DNA of 64,000 nucleotides from Rhododendron vialii (lineage: Eukaryota > Streptophyta > Magnoliopsida > Ericales > Ericaceae), in the NCBI RefSeq assembly GCF_030253575.1, contig NC_080565.1:6110001-6174000 (forward strand), given 5' to 3'. Of the stretch, positions 46,298-58,037 are shown piece by piece; the first letter of the stretch is position 1, and every line of letters starts with the position of its first letter. The notes beneath the pieces were generated by a model. The model ran no database searches, was not told where the DNA came from, and saw only the letters and a program-made list of their open reading frames with translations. Made by a program: the position numbers and the translations under genes.

Positions 46298-49200
46298 TGT
46301 AACGCCCCGAATTTTGGGTACTTTAAATAAACATTTTATTGATTAAAGCAAATGGAGTCTGGCTCGTTATTACAATAAAACTCCCACAAGAGTTCAATAT
46401 TTACACAAATGGAGGGGGTTCTAAGGTTCCTAACTACAGCTCCACCTGCTCCTCAATTCTTGCCAGCTCCTCAGCTACAAAAGCTTCCACGGTAATCTGC
46501 TTACCCTGATCATCTACAAAATCTGACACATTATACCGGCGTCGCCACCCATATAATATGTCAGGGTCACCAAAAGGTAACACCGTGAGCTACAACAGCT
46601 CAGCAGAATAATCCCATACCCGCTAACCCATAACTTAAAAACAACAGAAAATAATAACACATCGATTTTCACATGATACATATATACGCAGCTAACAATG
46701 ACACATCCACATTCGTTAATCAACTATCGTTGGTGTCCAAGATTCTCCGGGTTTCTCCTACGCAATTCATCGTAGACCGTGTCAACATTTTTCGTTTCTC
46801 ATAAACCAAATCATCAATTCTCAAAATCATTTGTTTAACACACCCAACCTCGATTCCGTCGTTCCGGGTTCCCGAGTATCCTCACAATGATTCCACCGTC
46901 CCGGGTTCTCATTGGCACACAAAATTTGCATTGGCTCCTCTCCGCGGATAACCAAGCCATATTACCAATGAGGCTACCACGTCCGGCCGCATTGGCAATC
47001 TTCACAATGGGCTACCAAATCCGACTACATTGTGGTTTTCACAATCCACGCAATGGGCTACCAAGTCCGGCCACATTGTGGTTTTCACAATCCACGCAAT
47101 GGGCTACCAAGTCCGGCCACATTACGAGTTTTCATATACACAACGAGCTACCAAGTCCGGCCACGTTGCGGTTTTCACAATCCATACGATGGGCTACCAC
47201 GTCCGGCCACATCGCGGGTTTCCATACACACAATGGGCTACCAAGTCCGGCCACATTGCGGTTTCAAAATGCATCTCATCATTATCCACACCCTAGGTGT
47301 CATGTTTCTACTTTCTCGATTCTCGTGTCTCATTACATGCAAAGACTCCGCGGTAGGACAAAAGTAAGCATGAATCATTCTAACAAGATCATCCAATTCT
47401 ATATTACTCATCACGCTCAATCACCACTTATAGCATAACGCCATATGTACGAACGCCCTTGGAGTGTATCACTTATGCTTATTCAAAGCACAACGCCACA
47501 TGTACGGACGCCCTTGGAGTGAAATCACTTATGCTTTATCACACCACAAGTAATACAAGCAATTCATATATATACATACTCATAATCATCTTAAAGATCA
47601 AAATACAAATACTTCTAAACAAACGATAAGTTCTATCTTTCGAAATCCATTAAGGATAATCTACTTTCTAACATACGGTTCTATACGTAAAGTTATGGGC
47701 AAGGGATTCTACCTTACTTTTTGGCGGTAGTCGGCTACGGAAAGTACGTCGGTGATCGAGCGGAGTAACTTCCTACGGGATGCTTATGGTAGCCTCGAAA
47801 GAGAAAGGTTTCTCTCGAAACTTCTTCTTGACTAACACTACTCTACTTTATGGATCGAAGGGTTGTCGGGTGGCGGTTTAGTGGCGGCTTTGGATGAGTT
47901 TCTTGAAGAACACAAGAAGAACTCAAGAACAAGAAAAACAAAAGAAAAAACAAGGAAAGAACAAGATTTTTCTAGAGAAAGAAGTTGCTAGGTGAAGGTG
48001 TGAGTTGAATGCTTGGAATGGCTTGCTATTTATAGGCAAAACTTTGGCTCCCTCTCCTCTCACAAGGCCGGCCCCCCCTCTCTCTCCATACTTCAAATTT
48101 TGACACTTGTCATGTAATCATGGAAGATCAAAGGCTAAATGGTAGGCTTGCATGGCTAAGATTTGTACTTAGGATTATTATGGAAGATTTGTTTGGAAAA
48201 AAAGAGACAATGGTACAAGATTTAGTCTTAAACAAATCATAGAAGTACCATGGAGGACAATGGAGGGTTAGTTTCTTAGTTAGGAAGGAAGATTCACCCA
48301 TGGATTTGAAGTACAAAGAAGATCAAAGGTCAAGGTACACATCAAATCTCCTCTCTCGGCTCACTCTCTCCTCTCCCTCTCTCTCGGCCTCTCTCTCCCT
48401 CTCTCTCTTTCTCTTTCAAGTACACTTATGCAATATAAAAGTACAAGTACTAGATTTTCCCAAATCTAATAACCAAATAAGAATCTTAATTAAACACATG
48501 TCTCCAATAAACTAATGGGTATTGTACTCTAGGAAGATCAACTCCCCAATAAATTAATTCAATTGGGTACAAAACCCCAATATAAAATAATAAAAGAGTA
48601 CTTAGGAGAATCTTAGGCCTTAAAGGCTACTAAGTGCTTTTATAATAAAATAACATGTACTTTATCACATGGGCAATTAGGAAAAAGACTAGATTAATAA
48701 ACCCATGTACTTGTTGAAAGAATAACTCTATTACCCAATGGACAATAAATCCTCTAACTTTTATTGTCCAATGGACAATAGTTACTCGGAACTTTTATAG
48801 TAAAATAATCAAAAAAGTACTTTAAAGCATGTGACAAAAGCCCTTATATTTAAATATAAGTGTGGTACCAAGTACTCCAATTAAATAAAAAGGCTAGGAT
48901 TCTCCCCATTAGTTTATAATAGAGTACAAGTACTATTTTATTCAATAAAGTACTTTAAAAATCTAGGGTTTAAATATACCCCAATATTTTAGTACAAAAA
49001 TCACATGGGAAATCCATACTTGATTATTTTAACAAAACATTGTACCTTGTTGGAAGATTTGGGCTATTACCCAATGGATAATAGTTTTCCCAGCATGTAA
49101 AGACCAATGGATAAAAAAAGTACAAGTACCTTTTATCTTTAAAATAAGATTTTGAAAGACTACATGTACTTTAAACAAAATATAATAATGAAAAAGGCTT

Positions 49201-49493
49201 ATTGTCGCATGGACAAAGATTACCCTAACAAAATGGACCAATGGGTAAAAGCAAGAGGTTCAAAAGGTTCAAAAGGTTCAACTAGTAACTAAGTGAGTTG
49301 GTTGCTCGGTTCTTCCAACTAGTCGGTTAGAAACTAACTAAATTGGTCAAGTATGGTTTCTAGTCGAGACCAAAATCTAACTACGACGAAAATTAACAAG
49401 AAATCATATAGCCACTCAAGAGAAAATAAGTAATTCAAATAAAATTCAAATATTTAACGAAATTTTTATTGACCAAAATTCAGGGGCGTTATA
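46298..49493 (-). mobile_element. Solo long LTR (Gypsy-type ends), 3,196 bp
   Basis: Terminal words TGTAACGCCCCGAATTTTGG at the left and CCAAAATTCAGGGGCGTTATA at the right, flanked by exact 5-bp TTAGG (46293-46297, 49494-49498). The last base pair differs from the usual TG...CA. Orientation is minus: CCTATAAATAGC (48034-48023) reads as a TATA box, followed by a leader-like CT-rich stretch. No gag-pol is present, so this is a single LTR left by recombination or a non-coding LTR element. Confidence 0.7.
46965..47270. repeat. Minisatellite inside the solo LTR
   Basis: About six copies of a 45-60 base unit containing ATGGGCTACCAAGTCCGGCCACATTG and GGTTTTCACAATCCA. The long plus-strand frames at 46887-47438 come from this repetition and are not genes. 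Confidence 0.85.
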
Positions 49494-49803
49494 TTAGGGG
49501 TGTTGACTATCCCTAAGCCTAGCCTTTAGATTAATCTCCAGTTAAAAAGCCGTAGTTAGGTTAAGTAGCCACTTTACCTAAATTTCTCAGTTGGCCGTCT
49601 CAACGCCGAAGTTTGGTTGGCGATCCTAACACTAAAATCTCTACGCAAGCTAATCTCCAAATCGAGTTATGGATGCGCTCCCTGTGGATTCAACCCCGGA
49701 CTTCCGGGTATTATTATGCTTTCAACCGACCTAGCCCTACGCTTGGGACATTCTTATTGTAACACACTTTAAGGTCACAAGCAGGTCGAGATTAAGCTCC
49801 GTA

Positions 49804-49839
49804 ATAACTTATTCACGGAGCTCCGTGAATAAGTTATTC
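49804..49839. repeat. Near-perfect palindrome at the Mutator-like element end
   Basis: AATAACTTATTCACGGAG and CTCCGTGAATAAGTTATT abut with no spacer, forming a 36-base perfect palindrome. The left end of the element has the same structure but decayed (ACTCATGGATGAGCCGTGAAT near 45146). Confidence 0.92.
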
Positions 49840-50125
49840 TCCCCATAAACACATCAGTTTCGTCGATTAAGATATCTTCAACTTGTGTTTTTTATTTTTA
49901 TTTTTGAGAATCCTTCAACTTGTACTTTGAAGTACAAATATGCTGTATGGCTTTATTGAATGCAATTGTGTGTTTTGGATTTTAAAAAAAAAAGTTACAA
50001 ATATGCCAAAAAATGTGACGACAAATGCGGCTGCAGAGAAAATGGGCAACCAGAAAAGGAAAGGAAAATTGAAAGGCAATTGTATATTGAAACATTACAA
50101 TCATTTCTTAATTCAAAAGAAGTCT

Positions 50126-50303
50126 ATCCCATCGCTCAACATTCACCCTTCCCCTACCGCTCCCATCTCACCATCCAAAAGTATTTTCGACGGTCCGGAT
50201 TATATATAAAAGAACTCTTCCAAAGTATTTCTAAAACCCGAACCATTAATTACCGAGATGAACGGTGAGATGTTGAGCGGTAAATGTTAAGAGCGATGGG
50301 TGT
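50126..50303. mobile_element. MITE, 178 bp, superfamily unclear
   Basis: Inverted ends ATCCCATCGCTCAACATT and AATGTTAAGAGCGATGGGTGT, with further inverted pairs (CCGCTC.CATCTCACC and GGTGAGATGTTGAGCGG). AGTCT flanks both sides (50121-50125, 50304-50308). The interior shares CCAAAAGTATTTTCGACGGTC with 45200-45220. Confidence 0.6.
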
Positions 50304-50465
50304 AGTCTTACTGTTCAAGAAAGGTGCCATAGAAAAATGGGATGGTCCACCAAAAAAATATGTAGAGATCATTTTCAGAAAACACAGATTCGATTGAAGA
50401 ACATACTTTACTTTCATTTTAAAGAACGTATTCATTGTGGGTCTGAGAATAAGAAAATTGATACA

Positions 50466-50468
<3 letters not shown>

Positions 50469-50505
<37 letters not shown>
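50469..50505. repeat. (GA)n microsatellite upstream of the glucosyltransferase pseudogene
   Basis: Uninterrupted GA run ending about 30 bases before the start codon at 50538, so probably in the 5' leader. Confidence 0.95.
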
Positions 50506-50508
<3 letters not shown>

Positions 50509-50537
50509 CAGGGATATTCATAGCAAAGATCCAAGTA

Positions 50538-51926
50538 ATGACCTCAGTAGTATCTCCAAACAAGCTGAAGTGGTAATAGTGGTGCCATTTCCATGCCAAA
50601 GCCATCTCAATCAGCTCCTCCACCTCTCCTGCCTTATCTCCTCCTCCCACAACATCCCAACTTACTACGCCACCACCGCCACCCACCTCCGCCAGGCCAA
50701 ACTCCGGTTCAATAACACAACCCACCTCCAAAATAGCCAAATCCATTTCCATGAATTCGCCACCGCTACTGGTTTCCTCTCTTCTTCCCCCACCCCAAAT
50801 CCCACCAACAGATTCCCCACCCACCTCCAGCCCTTATTCGAATCCTCTTTCCATCTTCACCAGCCCGTGGCCACGCTCCTTCATAGTATTGCTGCCACGG
50901 CGAAAAAAGTTATTGTCATCCATGATGTCATGATGGCCAATTATGTGGTTCAGGACGTTGCTAATGTTCCAAATGCAGAATCCTACGGTTTTAACCCAAC
51001 TTCTCCCTTTTCTTCTTTCTTCGACGGGTGGCAAATGAAGGGGAAACCCTTCCTAGACGAACCACCACCGAAAGGGCTACCATCTTTAGAAGGATGCTAC
51101 ACTGCTGAAATCCTGAATTTCATAACCCTTCAAGCTGATTTCCTGAAATTCACAACTGGATATATCTACAACTCGTGCAGATCAATTGAAGGTAAATACA
51201 TTGATTTAATAGCAAAGGACGAGTTTAACAAACTGATATGGGCCATTGAACCTGGGGGTAGACCATGATAGAAGTAACTCAAATACACCAAAACACAAAT
51301 GCTTGGAGTGGCTTGACAAACAAGCCCCAAAATCCACTTTATATGTTTCTTTTGGGACGATGACTACAATGACAGGTGAAAAGATCAAAGAGCTCGCAAT
51401 GAGGATAGAACAGAGTGATCAAAAGTTCATCTGGGTTTTGAGAGATGTTGATAAAGGAGACATTTTTGTAGGAGAGGTGAAGAGAGAGAAACTGCCAGAA
51501 GGATTTGAAGAGAGAGTGAAGGAAGTTGGAATGGTGGTGAGGGATTGGGCACCTCAAGTAGAGATATTGGGGCACCTATCAACGAGTGGGTTCATGAGTC
51601 ACTGCGGTTGGAATTCGCGCTTCAAGAGTTTAACTATGGGAGTGCCCATAGCTGCTTGGCCAATGCACTCTGATCAACCCAAGAATGCTTTTCTGGTTAC
51701 AAACACATTGAAGGTTGGTATGGTGGCTAACACATGGGAACTGAGGGAGGAAATCGTGACTTCTTCAACCATTGCAAAAGTTGTCAAGAAGCTAATCGCA
51801 TCAAAAGAAGGGGAAGAGATAAAGAAGAGAGCTGAGGAGCTGGGTGCTTCAACTAGACAGGCAGTAGAACAAGGCGGCGTTTCTCAAATGGAGTTGGATT
51901 CATTCATTGCTCACATAACTACATAG
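50538..51926 (+). pseudogene. Zeatin O-glucosyltransferase-like UGT, frameshifted
   Basis: The sequence follows cytokinin O-glucosyltransferases end to end: VPFPCQSHLNQLLHLS, the HLQP block, VIVIHDVMMANYVVQDV, GKPFLDE..LPSLEGC, YNSCRSIEGKYIDL, CLEWLDKQAP, LYVSFGTMTTM, KFIWVLRD.DKGDIF, the PSPG box (WAPQVEILGH ... SHCGWNS ... HSDQ) and the end MELDSFIAHIT. Known: such enzymes move glucose from UDP-glucose to the side-chain hydroxyl of zeatin. Lesions: ATG 50538 is out of frame with the body, shifting near 50562-50566; a second shift lies at 51250-51258 where the frame stops. In the PSPG box the conserved glutamate two residues after the NSxx step is Lys (NSRFKS), which should weaken sugar binding. 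Intronless, near family length (about 460 residues). Confidence 0.88.
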
Positions 51927-52395
51927 GTTCATAGAACCTTTTACTATCTTTCAGCTTCTAGGGTTTTCTCCGAAGGGGTGGAGGCGGCGGCTACTACCAC
52001 CTCCAACTCCCCCATCTTCTCCCCATCCCCTGTCCCCCATCTTCTCTTGTCTTCTCTTCCTCGTTGCTTTTCTGAAACCAAGCGACTACCATCCCTCGGC
52101 GGTGCAAGTATCTCGGCGTGCCCTTCCCCGATAATGAATCTTGGTATCTGTGACGGTGGGTGGGGGTGCTGATTTTTCTCTCATCCTCTCCCAACTTGTT
52201 CAGCCTCCATCTTTCCGGATCTGGGTTCTCTCAAATCTGTCCAAGACCGGGCGCCGTTTACCGCGTTAGTGTATGCTGGGCAACCACCTTTGAGCCACAA
52301 CTGTTAGACCTGTGTTATAGGGAGGAGATTTTGGCATCATCGGAAGAACGTAGTTGGATGGTTGCGATGCATGTGTTCTTTTGTATGGTTTTGTG
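51927..52395. other. 3' flank of the glucosyltransferase pseudogene, no gene seen
   Basis: GC-richer sequence (GGTGGAGGCGGCGGCTACTACC and similar) with no assignable frame. Confidence 0.35.
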
Positions 52396-53123
52396 TAGGG
52401 CTGTTCAAGAAAAATCGAGAACCATAAAACCGGACCGGACTGAACCGATCCATGACTTTTGGATTGGATCCGTGGATTTATGGTCCGGACACGGATTCAA
52501 AAATTAAAATAAAATAAACGTGAGATATAGTTTGGTCCACGAATTTTCATTATGAAACCGTGGATTAACCGAACCGAACCATGAAATATTTAAAAATAAT
52601 AAATAAAAATAAAATACATATATATGTATATGTAATATTTAGCAAATTAATAATTATAAGTTTTACCGATTGTTATAATTTTTTCAGTAATTTTATCTTA
52701 ATGTGATACTATATTGAAACAATATATAACCTCACGGAGTAAACTGTATTTCATTCCTTCGAGGAAAAAAAAATTGTGTACGTTGTGTTGTAACTAATCT
52801 GGAATTCTGGATAATATTTGTGTACTTTACTTCATTTGAATGGTACCTGGTTGCTACATTTTTGGATGTAATGGCAGATTGTCATACTTGTTTTTTTGGT
52901 GGCAAGAATTTGAATTTTTTTTTTTTGTTGGATTTGAAATTTAGTGATTGTGGAATGTAGTCCGTGGATAAAATCAGAACCGAATCATGACTTACGGAAT
53001 GGATTGGAACCGAACCGTTGGACTTTTGGTCCGAACATAGATTGTGTTTTCTAAAAACCATGACTCGCGAATTAGGATCGAATTCATAGCAATCCGGTCC
53101 AATCCGGACCGCGAACAGCCCTA
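52396..53123. mobile_element. Non-autonomous hAT-like element, 728 bp
   Basis: Ends TAGGGCTGTTC and GAACAGCCCTA are perfect inverted repeats. Subterminal regions are packed with GAACCG/GGACCGG/CCGAACC words, as is usual for hAT transposase binding regions. The flanking 8 bases (GTTTTGTG; GTTACAAC) share only the first three, so the target duplication is unclear. No transposase. Confidence 0.75.
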
Positions 53124-53657
53124 GTTACAACTTTTGAACTACTTGGTTAAGTTAAAGGTTAGTAGGTCAGCAGTCCACTTGGTGGGGTCATCACAATAGA
53201 ATTGAGAACGCCAACTAAAATCCCCAAGTTGTTTGAGATTTGTAATAGTAATGCACATGTTGGACATCTACACTTGAAACCTAGAGCTTTTGAGCGAAAT
53301 ATAAAAATTTAGCCAAAATCATAGACAAAATTAACAGACAAGGGACAGCGAGAATTCTTTTGAAGCCGCGGATGATTGGAGGTTGCAGGTGGTTTGAAGC
53401 CGCAGATGATTTGCATCTCTTCAAAGAGTTGTCTACTAATTTCAGATGCATCCTCTCACTTAATGGACTCGCACGCCAGAAAATCTGAATAACTAAGCAC
53501 AAAGATTAGACATGGATTTTCTTCAGCTTAAACAAAGAAAAATATCAGATTAAATTTTCGTAGCCTGCAATCATATCCTGCATTCAAAATGGAACTAAAT
53601 CAAGTACAGAATGACCAACTCACAAGTAAATAACTTGAAACTGACTACAAGAGAGGT
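53124..53657. other. 3' flank of the L18 gene, no gene seen
   Basis: No clear coding signal. GAAGCCGC(G/A)GATGATT occurs twice near 53362 and 53396. The L18 3' UTR should be at the right end. Confidence 0.4.
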
Positions 53658-56600
53658 CTAAAACTCAAGTCCGTGTTCCCGAGCAGAATCCGCAAGCGCT
53701 TGAATACGTCCCTTGTAAAAGAATCCGCCACGGTCATATACCACCTTTGTGATCCCTTTCTCCAAACAGGTCTTTGCAATAGTCTCGCCCACTTTCTTTG
53801 CCACCTCCTGACACCAAAATATACAACCAGTTTTGGTAAAGCATAAATAGAAAAAATTAGACCATATCACTCAAATGTGACAGTTCCATGCACAAGAAGA
53901 TAATGTAATGACTCAGGATGTGCATCCAATTATTCCACTTTTTGTTTACGTTTTTACTTTCTGTGCATTTGAAAGTGTCTGAGAAAATATTATTCAATCA
54001 TGATGAATTGGAAGTTGCACACAGAATGTAAACTTTTTTGGAATTCTCTTCTAGATGGCAAAAATTGTCTCTTGATCAAAATAAGTTCACTGAATTCCCA
54101 GTGAGTAAGCCAAGGTATCCATGTAAGCCACATCCCACAAGAAGAACCACACACTGTTTTGACTCAGAGTGTAAAAACGGAAAAAATGACCAAGTTGAAA
54201 ATCTTAACTGAATATTCTAGATAAATGTTCGTCTAAGATTTATTTAGTTTATTATTTCATTTTCTCAACTGGCAAATATAGTTAATCAAACAGGTTAGTG
54301 ATTCAAAAACATCGTACAGAAGTCTTAAACGTATGTACATAACCCATTTAACCACTTTGATAATGAATTAGCAACTTGTAAATGAAGCAGCAGCTCACTG
54401 GCAATTGGCAAAAGAACAGACTTGGTGCGTGTAATTATCTTTTTCAGAACAAATTAGCAACTTCTACATAAAAACACTCCATGGCTAAAGAGCAAACTTA
54501 GTTCTGCATTCTCAGAATCTCAGAAAAATTTATTCAATGCATCAATGAGTACGCACTTGCATATTAGGTTAAGCAATATTAGATCACCCTGATAAATAGA
54601 TAATTGAATCAATTTGAAATATACAACTGAATCAACAGAGCTGGGGGACTATACAATTAGCAATAAATAATTGAATCAACAGAGCTGAGAGAATGCAGCT
54701 TCACTCTTCGGGCTGAAATCTGAATATATTCGGTTAGATGGTCAATAAGTTGATAACAAGGGAAAACAGATCATGCCTAATTTATACCCTCAACCTTTTC
54801 GTTTATCCGTCTCTTTTACTTCTTTTTAATCTTTAGTTTTAATTTTCGGCAGCATTAGTCCCAAGGTACTTACAATAGTTGGACCAGAGGTGTAGTCAAA
54901 CTCCTCGCGCATTGGTTTCTGCATCGTTGAAGCCGAAGCAAGAGTATGCATCTTTGTGTCATCAATAACCTGGACATATATATGTTTGTTTGAGCGGAAA
55001 ACACACAATCTTGGTCGTTCTGGTGTCCCTTCTACCTGAGAGAAATAATTACCGAATTATAAGAAGCAGCAGTAGTATTTTTAACACCGAAATCCAAGGA
55101 ATACAGAAACCGAATACCATAATCACTAGAAAAAAGGGTCCCACAACAGGGTGGAGCAGGGATTTCTCGTAGCGGAGTTAGTAAAGTAACTGATATCACA
55201 CTTATCAGTATTAAGCATATGATATAAACTCCACCACATCATATAGATTTACAACAAGAAATCGAAAACTAAAACAAAACAGTCAAACAAACTGTTAACG
55301 AATTGGGTAATAAGACAGTTTCGTAAATTTATTGTTTCCTTCCCAATCAATGGGAAGTATAGGCATGACCAAAATTGAAGTTATGTTTTTTGGTAAGGTA
55401 ATCCATTAAGACTGTTAGAATATAGTTAATATTGTCTTTGTCCCACATTGGTTATTCTAGTCTTGTAATGAGGTATAGAATAATATAAATAATAGACATT
55501 CTATGTTAGGGTTAATTAACACCCTAAACACTTCTCTCATCCTTGTTAGCATGCGTTTATACATTCTTCCTAAAAGCTGACAATCCCATGGCCTAGGATA
55601 CAGATGGTAGATTCACGCCATACTTGCTGGGTTCATGTTAAGTTATTCATAGAAGTATTATTTAGACATGATATTAGCCTCCCCACTTTCTAACGTACCA
55701 GTGGAATCATTTACCCCACAGCCCCACTTCAATAGGTCTCTCCAGTAACCCTAATGACTCAACCATGCAACGCCAAAACAAATACAGATTGAGGCAAGGA
55801 TTATAAAAGAAATAGAACACAAGCCCAAAAGAAATAACAATTTAGAAAGGTAAATTTTCTATGGTTGATTAGCATGTGAGACTTTACCATGATAGTATAA
55901 CCTAAATATGGGGTCACTACAACTATTGAGCATTTGAGAATGGGCTTCTGCTAAATGCTTCTAGAAAAATGCTAACTCTTGGTTTTATATAAGGTGATCC
56001 TGTTCAGAACCACCTCAAAGCTTTTACTGGAAGTTAGCTATTAGCATATTCTAAAAGCAACCCCTAACAGGCATAAATCCAAAGCCATCTCCATATTCAA
56101 CTCAACGAGCTAAAGCCACAGTTTTACCTCAACTCAAGAACCACTACTTCGGATTTTGGATTACCAGGGGACTGCTACACACAATTGTGTTTAACCAATA
56201 AGTTAACAAGTAAGCATAAGAACCAAAGCTATGATAAATCCAAATATATTTAATCCATTCTTAAGGCCTCATTCCAAAGGCGGAATTTCATTTCAAACAC
56301 AATTTTGAACACAAACCATATCAGCCAACAATTTTTCCATAAAATCATTTGCGAACATTGGGCAGTGAGTGTACAATTTTGGGCCTATTAAAAACTAGGT
56401 GTCCCACGCTTCGTTACGAGAATCCAGTGTGACTATCCCTACCTAACATTTTCTGAGGTGTTTGAGGCTACTCAATATCTTCTCCATTCACATTTTTACT
56501 CCTGTTTGGTCTCCCTCTTTTATGCTTTGTGTAGGTAACTTGGTGTCCATGATTTCTGCATTTAGAACTTATTGGAATAGGAATGTAGCGACAAATTCAG

Positions 56601-57506
56601 CATGGAATTACCTCTCCAAAGCAAGTAGGAATCGTCATGGCAAACCTAGATTCTTGGCTCAATTCATAAAAAAGGAAACATTTGACTCTATTTAATTTCC
56701 CAAAAACTAAATCCTGATAAGATTACAGAATTAATTCAAAAAGCGGAATAAAATTACTCTGGGTATTAAATTATTAGGATTCCTCATAATCAGATTCCTA
56801 TTCCTACCAAAGAGTACGAGCATCCGAACATAGCCTTAGCTCAACTTTTGTCACATTTTAATCAAGTGTTAATTATCTTGAATTATTTCGCCTTTTAGTA
56901 AATTTTCCCAATACACTCCTTTTTTGTTCTACTACTTCTGTTTCAGAGTAAAGAAGCTGGCCGAAAAGCAACAAAAAGCTTCATACACAACATTCTGAAA
57001 CAAAAATCCAAGCTATTTAGACAATGAAAAACAAGGCCAAAAAATGAAGGGTTTCCCTTTGCAAGTGACTAATGAATAATGACATTTCTGCCCATTTCAA
57101 AACCTTCATTTCAACAAAGAGAACCACATACATCATCATGTAAAGAAATGTCGAGCAATTAGAATGTACCTTCTTTCATCTTATAAACAAGCCAAGCTCG
57201 AATATTTTTAAAGCTCGTTAAGTTTTCGAACCAAGCTTGAACAATCAACTATTCAACTGTTCAGCTCGTTTATCAGCCTAATTTGGACAATGAAAAGAAA
57301 AAAGAAAATGTCGAGCAATTAGAATGTACCTTCTTTCTAATACGAATGTGGCGCGCAATTCTGTCTTCTCTTCTGGTTTTGGCCTTGGCCGTGACAATCA
57401 ACGGCTTGTAATAGGACCCACCTGCACTGTCCGATTTGGGACCCATGAAGAGCTGCTGCTGCCTATAAAAGCAAGCGCCCTGAGTGAACGAAAGTAACGT
57501 CGCCAT
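53658..57506 (-). CDS. RPL18: 50S ribosomal protein L18, chloroplastic
   Basis: Three coding exons in phase: 57506-57330, 55035-54874 and 53807-53658 (stop TAG), 162 residues. Residues 1-40 are a Ser/Tyr-rich plastid transit peptide; then [47 protein letters not shown] at the C terminus, and [11 protein letters not shown] in between, all typical of bacterial-type L18. Known: L18 binds 5S rRNA in the large subunit; the plastid copy is nuclear-encoded and essential in Arabidopsis. Splice sites are GT/AG. Introns are 2.3 kb and 1.07 kb. The exon-1 donor region is duplicated 159 bases into intron 1. The leader is GA-rich on the coding strand (57513-57549). No lesions. Confidence 0.95.
55413..55590 (+). 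mobile_element. Possible small Copia-type LTR fragment in L18 intron 1
   Basis: TGTTAGAATATAGTTAATATTG, a TATAAATAATAGACATTC box and CATCCTTGTTAGCATGCG resemble plant Copia LTRs. No second LTR or clear right end was found. Confidence 0.4.
57145..57337 (-). repeat. Duplicated exon-1/intron junction of the L18 gene
   Basis: A 32-base segment AAATGTCGAGCAATTAGAAT plus GTACCTTCTTTC is found at 57306-57337, spanning the true exon-1 donor, and again at 57147-57178 inside intron 1. The copy keeps the last exon bases and the GT donor, creating a decoy splice site. Confidence 0.85.
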
Positions 57507-57734
57507 GGATTGTTCTCTCTCTCCTCCCTCTCTCTCTCTCTCCCTCTTCTACTACTCTACTGAAGGGCATCCGCAGCACCTAACCTTATCTTCGCCGGAT
57601 AATAATTTGAGTCAAACTACACTTTACTCCCTTGATGTTTATGTGAATTCTCAGTTGAGCGATTTACATTTTCATAATTAGGTTAAGCCACTTGACTATC
57701 AAATAAAGCCACCGCCCACTGGGCTACCATCAGG
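57507..57734. promoter_or_regulatory. Presumed promoter and leader of the L18 gene
   Basis: Immediately upstream of the start codon (minus strand). CT-rich on the plus strand at 57513-57549, so GA-rich in the transcript. No TATA box was clear. The start of a 33-bp direct repeat (GCCACCGCCCACTGGGCTAC, 57708 and 57741) falls here. Confidence 0.4.
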
Positions 57735-58037
57735 TTTGATAGCCACCGCCCACTGGGCTACCATCAGGGGTAATAGCCGAGTGACTCATGGCTTACTCCC
57801 ACAGGGATTGGGTGGTTAGGAGGTCACGGGTTTGAGTTTTTAATAACACCTTCTCAAAACTTGGTCTTCTTACGAAATCCGACTGTCATCCACTAGTCTT
57901 TTGGTGGGGCTGTAATTGCTATGGTTCTTTAGTCCCTTCCAGGGCCCGCCGCATGTCTAGAGCCCCTATGGTCACGCCCAGGAGAGGGTTTCTATGTCTG
58001 ATCACCCCCTCCTTCACCCTTTTTGTTTCTTCAAAAA
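57735..58037 (+). mobile_element. Possible SINE
   Basis: TAGCCGAGTG (57774) resembles a Pol III A box and GGTCACGGGTTTGAGTTTT (57822) a B box, at suitable spacing; a T-rich tail follows near 58018-58035. These are tRNA-type SINE signs. No target duplication found. Confidence 0.35.

Larger units (their letters stand above)
45135..49841. mobile_element. Mutator-like element carrying nested LTR sequences
   Basis: Left end (45135-45200) and right end (49841-49775) are inverted copies over about 65 bases: GAGAATAACTTA(T/C)TCA, then GCCGTGAATAAGTTATT or its near match, ACGGA, TTAA(A)TCTCG. Flanks CCCATGAAC (45126-45134) and CCCATAAAC (49842-49850) are a 9-bp target duplication with one difference. 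Long inverted ends and a 9-bp duplication fit Mutator-like elements. No transposase inside: the interior is LTR-type sequence, so the original element was probably only a few hundred bases long. Confidence 0.75.

Noticed and set aside
46887..47438. 183-residue plus-strand frame with a repeated peptide
   Set aside because: It comes from the minisatellite inside a solo LTR; all three plus frames are open there.
52396..53123. Clear 8-bp target duplication for the TAGGGCTGTTC element
   Set aside because: The flanks match at only the first three bases, so I report the element but not a duplication.
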